Below are positions 30,094 to 38,118 of a stretch of DNA of 64,000 nt, one piece after another. Each line of letters opens with the position of its first letter. The stretch's first letter is position 1. Made by a program: the position numbers and the translations under genes. A model generated the notes under the pieces. It did no database searches, was not told where the DNA came from, and saw nothing but the letters and a program-made list of their open reading frames with translations. The stretch is from Cellulomonas aerilata (GTDB lineage Bacteria > Actinomycetota > Actinomycetes > Actinomycetales > Cellulomonadaceae). Where the stretch lies: positions 34,231 through 98,230 of the forward strand of contig NZ_BJYY01000004.1 in NCBI RefSeq assembly GCF_007991755.1. Direction: 5' to 3'.

Positions 30094-30888
30094 TCACCCG
30101 TTCGTGGGGCCCGCGGCGACCAGCCGGGCGGACAGGTAGCGCATGTCGCCGCCGGTGAGGCCGGTGTGGTTCGGGGTCCCCTCGAGCGCCGCGAACGGCC
30201 GGATCGCCCGACGGAAGGGTCGCGGGATCCAGGCCTGGACCAGGGCGGCCTTGCGCGCGTCGTCCAGCCGCAGCGCGCGCGCCACCCCGGCGGTGATGTC
30301 CTGCTCGGAGACGACGGTCAGGCCGGCCGCACCGAGCTGGCGGCGCACGCGCGGCACCGCGTCGGCCCTGCGCAGGTCGGCCCACGCGAAGGTGCCGCCC
30401 GGGCGCAGCACCCGGCGCACCTCGGCGAGGAAGAGCTCCATGGACGGGTAGCAGTGGGAGGACTCCACGTTGACGACGACGTCGAAGGACGCGTCGGGGA
30501 ACGGCATGGCCTGGGCGTCGCCCCACACGAAGCGCAGCCCCGGCGCCCGGCGGTGCCGTCGGCACAGGGCGACGGCGCTGCGGGAGAAGTCCAGGCCCGT
30601 CGTCGACCGCGGGCCGCCGTACCGGGCGAGGTACTCGGTGCCACCGCCGCGTCCGCAGCCGACCTCCAGCACGTCGCGGCCCTCCAGCGGCACACCGTGG
30701 ACCGTGTGCGCGTAGAGCTGGATGCACAGCCGGTCCGGCTCGTCGCGGGGATCGAGCGCGACGGCAGGTCCGGGTGGGTCCAGGGCGTCCGGGGACAGGC
30801 CGTAGTTCATGAAGCGCCACTCGGGGCGGCGCACCTGCGCCGCGAGCAGCTCGTAGCACAGGCGCCAGGCGAGCCGCCCGGGCGTCAC
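30094..30888 (-). CDS. SAM-dependent class I methyltransferase
   Basis: A 264-residue methyltransferase. The SAM motif I VLEVGCGRGGGTEYLA is at about 82, motif II TTGLDFSRSAVALCRR follows, then the acidic-loop region VWGDAQAMPFPDASFDVVVN and the post-motif RRVLRPGGTFAWADLR. The overall pattern, with MNYGLSP near the N-terminus, resembles the phthiotriol/phenolphthiotriol dimycocerosate methyltransferase-like group, which methylates lipid hydroxyls in mycobacteria. The substrate here is unknown. GTG 30888 overlaps the stop of the upstream gene in a GTGA sequence, so the two genes are translationally coupled. Confidence 0.82.
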   Translation of the reverse strand: MTPGRLAWRLCYELLAAQVRRPEWRFMNYGLSPDALDPPGPAVALDPRDEPDRLCIQLYAHTVHGVPLEGRDVLEVGCGRGGGTEYLARYGGPRSTTGLDFSRSAVALCRRHRRAPGLRFVWGDAQAMPFPDASFDVVVNVESSHCYPSMELFLAEVRRVLRPGGTFAWADLRRADAVPRVRRQLGAAGLTVVSEQDITAGVARALRLDDARKAALVQAWIPRPFRRAIRPFAALEGTPNHTGLTGGDMRYLSARLVAAGPTNG

Positions 30889-31592
30889 CGCACCGGGGTG
30901 GGCACGGCGGGCGGGCAGATCCGTGCCCACGGGGAGCCGTCGAGGTCCGGCACCGGGTCGCCCTGCGCACCGGCCAGCGTCCGGCACACCGCGACGGCCT
31001 GCTCGAGCACGGTCGCCAGCCGCGCGTCCGTGTCCGGCGCGGCGGACAGCGCCAGGGCCTGGACGGCGAAGTCGACGACGGCGGGCGCCGGGTCACGGGT
31101 CGAGCCACCCAGCCCGTGCTCGCGCGTGAACCGCTCGGCCCAGCGGGCGGCGAGCGGCACGTCGGCCAGCGCGGCACGCGCCGCGGGGCGGAGGTCCGCC
31201 GGGTCCCGGCCGTCGGCCACCGCGAGGAGACGCTCGCAGGCCAGCAGGCCCACGGCGAGCACGCGCTGGCGCTCCTCGGCGGCCACGGGCAGCGCGGCGC
31301 ACGCGGCGACGACCGCGATCTCGTGGTCCCACCGCGGGTCGGCGCTGGTGAGCCCGATGACCGACGGGATGTACCGCGCCAGTCGCGGGCGCGCGTCGTC
31401 CGACGTCGCGTCGTTCACCCCCCGGGCCAGCCGGGCGAGCACGGGGTGCGTGCAGGCCGGATGGTCGCTCCACCGCTCCCCGGCGAGATAGCTCGCCAGC
31501 TCCATGAAGCAGGCGCCACGCCGTGGGCTGCGGTGCTTGCCGCGGGCCAGCAGCGGCAGGACGTCCGGGGCGGTGGACGGCATGGACCTCAC
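30885..31592 (-). CDS. Conserved hypothetical protein, coupled to a methyltransferase
   Basis: A 235-residue predicted soluble, mostly helical protein. The N-terminus PLLARGKHRSPRRGACFMEL followed by ASYLAGERWSDHP is Cys/His/Arg-rich and looks functionally constrained. The rest is Ala/Leu-rich helix with no recognised domain. Similar short conserved motifs occur in actinobacterial hypothetical proteins, but I cannot name a function. It is the first gene of a two-gene operon and overlaps the methyltransferase start by four bases. The start may be ATG 31592 or ATG 31583. Confidence 0.7.
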   Translation of the reverse strand: MRSMPSTAPDVLPLLARGKHRSPRRGACFMELASYLAGERWSDHPACTHPVLARLARGVNDATSDDARPRLARYIPSVIGLTSADPRWDHEIAVVAACAALPVAAEERQRVLAVGLLACERLLAVADGRDPADLRPAARAALADVPLAARWAERFTREHGLGGSTRDPAPAVVDFAVQALALSAAPDTDARLATVLEQAVAVCRTLAGAQGDPVPDLDGSPWARICPPAVPTPVR

Positions 31593-31773
31593 CTCGCAGG
31601 AGCGGGTTCGTCGTGGTGCCTGCGAGCGTACGCTCGCGTCCCGCCCAGCGGCCAGCGGTGCGGACGACCTCCGTCCGCCCCGGGTCCGCGGCCGGCCGGT
31701 CGCCGGTCGAGGCCGCGGGCCGGCGACCAGGCGCCCGGCGACCCAGGCGCCCGGCGACCCAGGTGTGCGGCGA

Positions 31774-33795
31774 CTACCCCTGCAGGGTCCGCAGCGCCTT
31801 CCAGGGCTGCTCGACCAGCTCGCCGGCGAGGTCGTCGGGGTGCTTGGGCGTCGACAGGAAGTACCCCTGGACGTGCGTGCAGCCCAGCTCGTGCAGGCCG
31901 CCGAGGGTCTCGGCGTCCTCGACGCCCTCCACCACGACGGTCCGGCGCAGGTTGTGGCCCAGCAGGAGCACGGCGGCCACGACGGCGGCCGCGTCCCGGT
32001 TGGCGGCCAGGTCCCGGGTGAAGGACTGGTCCACCTTGAGCGTGGACGCCGGGATCTGCGTCAGCCGGCTGAGGGAGGAGTAGCCGGTCCCGAAGTCGTC
32101 GATCGCGAGCTGGACGCCCAGGTCGCGGATCTGGGCGAGCGCGCCGAGCGTCACCTCGGGGCTGGTGATCATGCCGGACTCGGTGATCTCCAGCGTCAGC
32201 CGGTGGGCCGCGACGCCGGTCGCGGCGAGGGTGTCCGCGACGCGCACGGGCAGCAGCGGGTCGGTCAGCTCCTGGGTGGAGACGTTGACGAAGATCCGGC
32301 CGGGGGCGTGCTCGCCCAGCTGGTCGTCCCAGGCACGCAGCTGCCGGCAGGCCGCGGTCAGCACCCACGCCCCGAGGTCCCCGATGAGCCCGCCGCGCAG
32401 GGCGGCGTCGATGAAGGCGCCGGCCGGGAGCAGGCCGCGGACCGGGTGGTTCCAGCGGACCAGCGCCTCGACGGCGTACACGCCGCTCTCGGCCAGGGGG
32501 TCGTCCGGGTCCGTGAGGACGTCGACGATCGGCTGGTAGTGCAGGTCGAGCTGGTCCTGGCGCAGCGCGGCGCCGAGCTCGGCGATGAGGCGCTCCTCGG
32601 CCGAGGTGCGCGCCTTCTCGGCCGCGTGCAGGTCGAAGTCGAAGACCTCGTAGCGGCCGCGCCCGGCGTCCTTCGCCCGGTACATCGCGGAGTCGGCCTG
32701 CAGCACGAGCGCGTCGGCGGTCTGGTGCGGGTCGCCCGTCGTGGCGATCCCGATGCTCGCGGACGTGTTGATCGTCCGGCCCTGGGGGCGGTACGGCACG
32801 GTGAGCTCGTCCAGGATCCGCTGCGCGACCCGCTCGGCGTCGGCCGGCTCGTGCAGGTTCTCCAGCAGCACGACGAACTCGTCCCCGCCCAGGCGGGCCA
32901 GGATGTCGGTCGGGCGCAGCGCGGCACGCACCCGCTCGGCGGCCGTGGTGAGCAGCCGGTCGCCGGCGAGGTGGCCGAACGTGTCGTTGACCTGCTTGAG
33001 GCCGTCCAGGTCGAGGAACAGCAGCCCCACCTGACCCGGGCGCCGGGCGAGCCCGGCGAGGGCGTGCGAGACGTGCTCGAAGAACATCCACCGGGTCGGC
33101 AGGTCGGTGAGCGGGTCGTGCGTGGCGCGGTGGGCCAGCTCGTCCTGGGCGTGCCGGGCGGTGTCGCGGTCCGCCGCGACCACCAGGTAGGACGTGGCGA
33201 GGTTGGCCAGGGTGATCGCGGCCTCGAGCTCGCCGGGGGAGAGCGGCTCAGGCGTGCGGCGGTACAGGTCAAGCACGCCCCACAGCCGTCCCCGGGCGCG
33301 CATCGGCACGGCCGTGACGCTGCGGACGCCCAGGGACGCGGCGCGCCGCTCGAAGTCCGGCCACCGCTCGCCGGCGGTGAGGTCGTCGACCTGGACCAGG
33401 CGCCCGGAGGCGTGGCAGTCGTGGCACGGACCCTCCTGCAGCCCCTCCTGGAGGCGGTCGAGCGTCTCCCCGGCACCGGAGGTCGCGAAGGCGACGCGCA
33501 GCATCCCGCCCGGCGTCCGCGGCGTCAGCACGCCGGCGCCGTCGACCTCCAGCACGCGGGTGATCCCGGAGCCGAGCTGGCGCAGGATGTCGTCGACGGA
33601 GAAGTCGCCGGTGACCGTCGCGGCGAAGTCGTTGAGCACCGCGGCCAGCGCCTCCGCGTCCACGACGGCCGGGCCCTGCGCCGCGGCAGCGGGCGCGTGG
33701 CGCGCGGCGGGCACCTGCGTCACGCCGCGCGAGCCCGCTGCGGGGTCCGGCGTCCCGTCAGGTGCCCCCGCCGGGCGGTGGCGAGCAGAGATCAC
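31774..33795 (-). CDS. GAF-GGDEF-EAL cyclic-di-GMP signalling protein (soluble)
   Basis: A 673-residue protein with a Pro/Ala-rich N-terminus, a GAF sensor (about 45-205) containing EGPCHDCHASG and VRSVTAVPMRARGRLWGVLDLY, a GGDEF domain (about 225-385) and an EAL domain (about 400-655). The cyclase site RLGGDEFVVLL is intact. The phosphodiesterase keeps VEALVRWNHP, FVNVS, LEITES, IDDFGTGYSS, LKVDQ and VEGVE. Both activities are therefore possible, with GAF input. No membrane segment is present. GTG 33795 has only a weak ribosome site; later in-frame GTG codons are alternatives. It is the first of three dual-domain c-di-GMP proteins within 13 kb. Confidence 0.93.
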   Translation of the reverse strand: MISARHRPAGAPDGTPDPAAGSRGVTQVPAARHAPAAAAQGPAVVDAEALAAVLNDFAATVTGDFSVDDILRQLGSGITRVLEVDGAGVLTPRTPGGMLRVAFATSGAGETLDRLQEGLQEGPCHDCHASGRLVQVDDLTAGERWPDFERRAASLGVRSVTAVPMRARGRLWGVLDLYRRTPEPLSPGELEAAITLANLATSYLVVAADRDTARHAQDELAHRATHDPLTDLPTRWMFFEHVSHALAGLARRPGQVGLLFLDLDGLKQVNDTFGHLAGDRLLTTAAERVRAALRPTDILARLGGDEFVVLLENLHEPADAERVAQRILDELTVPYRPQGRTINTSASIGIATTGDPHQTADALVLQADSAMYRAKDAGRGRYEVFDFDLHAAEKARTSAEERLIAELGAALRQDQLDLHYQPIVDVLTDPDDPLAESGVYAVEALVRWNHPVRGLLPAGAFIDAALRGGLIGDLGAWVLTAACRQLRAWDDQLGEHAPGRIFVNVSTQELTDPLLPVRVADTLAATGVAAHRLTLEITESGMITSPEVTLGALAQIRDLGVQLAIDDFGTGYSSLSRLTQIPASTLKVDQSFTRDLAANRDAAAVVAAVLLLGHNLRRTVVVEGVEDAETLGGLHELGCTHVQGYFLSTPKHPDDLAGELVEQPWKALRTLQG

Positions 33796-34000
33796 GGCAC
33801 GGGCCCCCGGGTGGTCGACGACGTCGGATGGAACGCCGACACGGCGAACCGGGCGCTGGGCCCATCGGCGATGGTATTCGCAGCGCCAGGTCCGGGCATG
33901 CCGGGACGGCCGCTCGCCAGGGTGTCACCCGACCGGAGCAACGCCGTGACGTGGACGTCCGGCCCCTGCGCGGGTGGCGCCGTTCAGCGGGCGGCGCCGG

Positions 34001-34354
34001 TCAACGGGCGGCGCAGGCGACGCAGGTCCGCGCGGTCGGGCGGACCTCGAGCCGCCCCGGGGCGATCGCGGCGCCGCACCGCTCGCACGTGCCGTAGCGT
34101 CCCTCGGCGAGCCGGACGAGCGCGGCGTCGACCTCCTCCAGGCGGTCCTGCGCCTCCCGGACGAGGGAGGCGAGCTGCGCGCGCTCGAACGCGATGGTCG
34201 CGCCCTCCGGGTCGTGCTCGTCGTCCGCGTTGGAGTCGACGGACGCGGCGACCAGCTCGTCCACGTGGCCGGTCAGGCCGGCGAGCCGGCGCAGCGTCTC
34301 CGCGCGGGCGGACGCGAGCGCCCGTGCGGCGTCCGGCTCGGCTGGGGTGGTCAC
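34001..34354 (-). CDS. TraR/DksA-type zinc-finger protein
   Basis: A 117-residue protein with an N-terminal coiled-coil helical region (about 10-80) and a C-terminal four-cysteine finger CERCGAAIAPGRLEVRP followed by CVAC. This is the DksA/TraR layout, which usually places the coiled coil in the RNA polymerase secondary channel. GTG 34354 starts 10 bases after the stop of the upstream phosphatase gene, so the two are probably cotranscribed. The regulatory target is unknown. Confidence 0.85.
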   Translation of the reverse strand: MTTPAEPDAARALASARAETLRRLAGLTGHVDELVAASVDSNADDEHDPEGATIAFERAQLASLVREAQDRLEEVDAALVRLAEGRYGTCERCGAAIAPGRLEVRPTARTCVACAAR

Positions 34355-34364
34355 GTCCGGCGGG

Positions 34365-36530
34365 TCAGCGGGACCGGGGCGACGAGGGCGCACCCGCGCC
34401 GTCCGGGGACCCGGCGCTGCCGCCGTCCGCCAGGCGCACGGCGACCACCGCGACGTCGTCGCTGCGGGTGGCGGGCAGCAGGCGGCGCAGCACCTCGTCG
34501 CACACCACGTCCAGGTCCTGGTGCGCGACCTCGCGCAGGACGTCGTGCAGCAGCGCGATGCCGTCGCCGAGGGGCTGGTCGCGCCGCTCCACGAGGCCGT
34601 CGGTGTAGAGGAAGAGCGTCGCCCCGGGCGCGAGGACCGTCACGGTCTCCCCGCGCCGGGTGTCGGGGACGACGCCGAGCAGCAGGTCCGCCTCGTCGGC
34701 GTGGATCTCCGTGACCGACCCGTCCGGCCCGATGACGAACGGCGGGGGATGCCCCGCGTTGGACCACCGGACGGTCCGGTGGCCGGCGTCACCGGACCGC
34801 TCGGGCTCGACGGTGGCGACGACGGCCGTCGCGAGCGTGGCGGACTGCAGGGTGACCATCGCGTGGTCGACGTCCTCGAGCAGCTCGGCCGGCCCCGCGC
34901 CGGTGGCCACCGCGACGCCGCGCAGGATGGAGCGCAGCTGACCCATCGACGCCGCCGCGACGATGTCGTGCCCGACGACGTCCCCGATGACCAGCACCGT
35001 GCCGCCGTCGCGCTGCAGGAAGGCGTCGTACCAGTCGCCACCGACCTGCGCGGCCTCGGCGGCCGGCTCGTAGCGCACGGCGATCCGGAGCCCGGGCGCC
35101 CGCGGCGGCTCGGTCAGCAGCGCGCGCTGCAGGCCCTCGGCCAGCTGGCGCTGCTGGCGGTACAGCCGGGAGTTGTCGAGCGCCAGGCCGGCCCGTGCCG
35201 CGACCTCGCCGGCCGTGGCGAGCTCGTCCGCCGTGAGCGCCTGGCGCTCGGCGCCGCGGAACAGCGTGATGAGCCCGACCACCCCGTCCCGCCCGCGCAA
35301 CGGGATGACGGAGGCCGTCTCGGGGGCGAGCCGGGCGATGAGGTCACGGGCGCGGCCGGGCTCCAGCAGCTCGGCGATCCGCGCCGACGCGCGGGCGTCG
35401 ACGACCACGGTGTCGGCGCTCGACAGCGCCTGCGCCACGAACGAGCGGTCCCGCAGCGCACCGATCCGCATCGCGCCGTACTCCTCGACCAGCGGACGCA
35501 TCTCGGGATCCGCGTGCCACCACCCGATGTCGCGCAGGCCGCGACGGGCGCCGGCCTGCTCGTCGTCGTCCACCAGGGTCACGAGGCACCAGTCGGCCAG
35601 GTCCGGGACGACGAGCTGGGCGAGCCGCCCGACCGCCTGCTCCCCGTCGAGGGTCTCGCTGAGCTCGGCGGTCACCCGGGCCACCAGGGCGGCCCGGTGC
35701 GCGAGGTGCGCCGCCTGCTCCTCGGCCTGGCGGCGGGCCGTGATGTCCAGGAAGTACACGGCCAGCCCGTCCGGCCCCGGCCAGGCACGGACCTCGAACC
35801 ACGCGTCCAGCGGCGCCGGGTAGTAGGCGTCGAAGGACGCGGGCCGCCCCGTGCGCACCGCACGGCGGTAGCCGTCCTCGAACTGCGACGACAGGGCGGC
35901 GGGGAACAGCTCCCAGATGTCGCCGCCGAGCAGCTCGCGGCGCGGACGCCCCAGGACCCGCTCGGCCTCGGCGTTGACGTAGGTGAACCGCCAGTCGGTG
36001 TCCAGCGAGAAGAAGGCGGTGGGCATGGACTCCAGCACCTCGGCGATGCGAGCCTCGCTGCGCCGGCGCGCCGTGGTGTCGTAGGCCGCGCCGACCATGC
36101 GCACCGGCCGGCCCTCCTCGAGCATCGTCCGGCCGCGCGCGGAGACCCAGCGCGTCCCGCCGTCGGGCGTCAGGACTCGGTACTCCGCGTCGAAGCCGTC
36201 CTCCGCGAGCACCGCGGCGTCCAGCGCGGCGACCACCCGGGCGCGGTCCTCGGGGTGCACGCGCGAGGTCAGCGACCCGACCGTGTGCTCGGTGCCCTCG
36301 TCCAGGCCCAGGAGGTCACGACCGACCTCGTCCCAGCTGACCCGGCCGGTGACGAGGTCCCACCGGAAGACGCCGATCCCGGCCGCCGCGATGGCGAGCT
36401 CGCCGAGCACCCGTCCGGCGTCGTGCGACGCCGCCAGGCGGTTCAGCGGGACGCCGGACAGCAGCGGGCGCCGCCCGTCGGCCCCGTCGTCGAGGCCCCG
36501 AGCGGCTGTGCCGGCAAGGGGGTCGGGCAC
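34365..36530 (-). CDS. PAS-PAS-GAF PP2C-type (SpoIIE) phosphatase
   Basis: A 721-residue sensor phosphatase. PAS 1 (about 40-160) has FRWDLVTGRVSWDE and RWVSARGR. PAS 2 (about 160-285) has FFSLDTDWRFTYVNAEAERVLGR. A GAF domain (about 295-455) includes SVIPLRGRDGVVGLITLFRG. The C-terminal SpoIIE/PP2C domain (about 470-705) has VGGDWYDAFLQRDGG, VIGDVVGHDIVAAASMGQLR, WSNAGHPPPFVIGPDG, LFLYTDGLVERRD and SDDVAVVAVRL, including the metal-binding Asp residues. Such proteins dephosphorylate anti-anti-sigma factors, but no such partner is in the window. GTG 36530 follows AGGAGA. It is cotranscribed with the DksA-type gene. Confidence 0.93.
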   Translation of the reverse strand: MPDPLAGTAARGLDDGADGRRPLLSGVPLNRLAASHDAGRVLGELAIAAAGIGVFRWDLVTGRVSWDEVGRDLLGLDEGTEHTVGSLTSRVHPEDRARVVAALDAAVLAEDGFDAEYRVLTPDGGTRWVSARGRTMLEEGRPVRMVGAAYDTTARRRSEARIAEVLESMPTAFFSLDTDWRFTYVNAEAERVLGRPRRELLGGDIWELFPAALSSQFEDGYRRAVRTGRPASFDAYYPAPLDAWFEVRAWPGPDGLAVYFLDITARRQAEEQAAHLAHRAALVARVTAELSETLDGEQAVGRLAQLVVPDLADWCLVTLVDDDEQAGARRGLRDIGWWHADPEMRPLVEEYGAMRIGALRDRSFVAQALSSADTVVVDARASARIAELLEPGRARDLIARLAPETASVIPLRGRDGVVGLITLFRGAERQALTADELATAGEVAARAGLALDNSRLYRQQRQLAEGLQRALLTEPPRAPGLRIAVRYEPAAEAAQVGGDWYDAFLQRDGGTVLVIGDVVGHDIVAAASMGQLRSILRGVAVATGAGPAELLEDVDHAMVTLQSATLATAVVATVEPERSGDAGHRTVRWSNAGHPPPFVIGPDGSVTEIHADEADLLLGVVPDTRRGETVTVLAPGATLFLYTDGLVERRDQPLGDGIALLHDVLREVAHQDLDVVCDEVLRRLLPATRSDDVAVVAVRLADGGSAGSPDGAGAPSSPRSR

Positions 36531-36683
36531 GCACGTCTCCTGTTCGGGCCGGCCGGTCGGGACCGGGCCGGTGGGGCGGACCGCTCATCGGGCGGCCGTG
36601 ACGCCGGAGCGCCCGCGCAGGCCGGTCGGCAGCCGCGGGACGATCGTCCCGGCGAGCGTAACCGGTGCGTCAGGGCCGGGCGG

Positions 36684-38033
36684 TCAGGCGCGCCAGCCGT
36701 CGGGCTGCAGGTCGCCGTGCGCACCGGGCCGGTAGTCCTGGTTGCGTCCGGGGGTGCCGGCGATGGTCCGGAGCGCCTCGCCGAGCGCGGCGACGTCGCG
36801 CAGGGAGGTCCCTCGCCCGGTGCTCGCCCGCACGGCCCCCGGGACGCGGTCGCGGCGGCCGGCGCGCACGTCGTCGTGGTACCGGCGGACGTCGGCGTCG
36901 TCCAGGGACAGCAGGCGCCCGACGTAGGGGTGCGCGCAGAAGCAGCCGTTGCGCACGCCGATCCCGAACTCGTAGGACAGCCGCGCCGCGAGCAGCGAGT
37001 CCGACATGCCGGGCAGGTTGAACACCGCGATCGGCAGCCGGTCGGCCGACGGCCCCGGACCGTAGCGGACCAGACCGGGCACCGCCGCCAGCTCCGCGTC
37101 GAGCGCCCACGTGAGCTCGCGGTCGTGCGCGACCACGGCCGACCACCCCTGGGCGAGCACGTCCTGCGTGGCCGCCGCGAGGGCGACGACGCCGAGCACG
37201 TTCGGGGACCCGGCCTCCTCGCGCTCCGGCCCGTCGGCCCAGACCACGTCGTCGAAGGACACGGCGGACACCGCGCCGCCGCCGACGAGCAGAGGCTCGC
37301 CCCCGGCGAAGAGCTCGCGCGGCGCGACCAGGGCGCCCGCGCCGTAGGGGGCGTACAGCTTGTGGCCGGACAGGGCCAGGACGTCCACCCCGAGCGCCGT
37401 CATGTCGACGGGCCGGTGGGGGGCGAGCTGGGCCCCGTCCACGACCACCAGGACCCCGCGCTGCCGGGCCGCCGCCGCGATCTCCGCGAGGGGCGGCACC
37501 CAGCCGGTGACGTTGGAGGCCCCGGTCAGGGCCAGCACCTGCGGGCGGGGGGAGGCGTCCAGGCCGGCGACGACGTCCTCGACCGTGAACGTCCCCTCGG
37601 CCGTGACGTCGACCGTGCGCAGGCGGGCGTGCCGCCGCCAGGGCAGAAGGTTGGCGTGGTGCTCCACCGCGGTGGTCAGCACCACGTCGTCCGGGGCCAG
37701 ACGCAGCCGGAACGCCAGGATGTTGAGGGCCTCGGTCGTGTTGCGGGGGAAGATCGCGACGTGGGTGCGGGCGTCGGCACCGACGAAGTCGAGGACCGTG
37801 TGCCGCGCCTCCTCGTAGCGGGCGCTGGCCACCCGGGACCGCATCCCCGCGCCGCGGTGCACGCTGGAGTACCAGGGGCCGAACTCATGGACGGCGCGCG
37901 CGACGGACACGGCGGCGGAGGTGGTGGCCGCCGAGTCCAGGTCGACGTACGGCCGCTCGGAGCCGTCGAGGACGCGCACGTGCAGGTCAGCGCCCACCAG
38001 CGGCCAGCGCCCGGTCCGTGAGGTCGTCTCCAT
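36684..38033 (-). CDS. Class V aminotransferase / cysteine desulfurase-like PLP enzyme
   Basis: A 449-residue PLP enzyme of the NifS/SufS-like fold. Visible are NTTEALNILAFRL, TTAVEHHANLLPWR, VVDGAQLAPHRPVDM (cofactor Asp), LALSGHKLYAPYGAGALV (Schiff-base Lys) and a C-terminal VRNGCFCAHPYVGRLL with candidate catalytic Cys residues. No iron-sulfur assembly genes are adjacent, so it may be a standalone desulfurase, a selenocysteine lyase-like enzyme or a dedicated sulfur donor. It is slightly longer than SufS (about 410), with a distinctive C-terminus ending in GDLQPDGWRA. ATG 38033 is chosen; an upstream TTG at 38081 would intrude into the divergent promoter. Confidence 0.82.
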   Translation of the reverse strand: METTSRTGRWPLVGADLHVRVLDGSERPYVDLDSAATTSAAVSVARAVHEFGPWYSSVHRGAGMRSRVASARYEEARHTVLDFVGADARTHVAIFPRNTTEALNILAFRLRLAPDDVVLTTAVEHHANLLPWRRHARLRTVDVTAEGTFTVEDVVAGLDASPRPQVLALTGASNVTGWVPPLAEIAAAARQRGVLVVVDGAQLAPHRPVDMTALGVDVLALSGHKLYAPYGAGALVAPRELFAGGEPLLVGGGAVSAVSFDDVVWADGPEREEAGSPNVLGVVALAAATQDVLAQGWSAVVAHDRELTWALDAELAAVPGLVRYGPGPSADRLPIAVFNLPGMSDSLLAARLSYEFGIGVRNGCFCAHPYVGRLLSLDDADVRRYHDDVRAGRRDRVPGAVRASTGRGTSLRDVAALGEALRTIAGTPGRNQDYRPGAHGDLQPDGWRA

Positions 38034-38106
38034 GACAGGCTGATCGGACGAGCCGCGTGCCGGATGAGTGGTGCGGACCAACTCTCATGCGGGGGCCCGG
38101 TTGGAC

Positions 38107-38112
38107 GATGAT
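38107..38112 (+). promoter_or_regulatory. -10-like box before the PAS-GGDEF-EAL gene
   Basis: GATGAT lies 6 bases before GTG 38119 with no ribosome site between, fitting the leaderless pattern. No -35 is evident. Confidence 0.4.
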
Positions 38113-38118
38113 CTCCCC

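Noticed and set aside
38034..38081. Extended start (TTG 38081) for the class V aminotransferase
   Set aside because: It would place coding sequence across the divergent promoter region, and the added residues do not match the enzyme family. ATG 38033 fits better.
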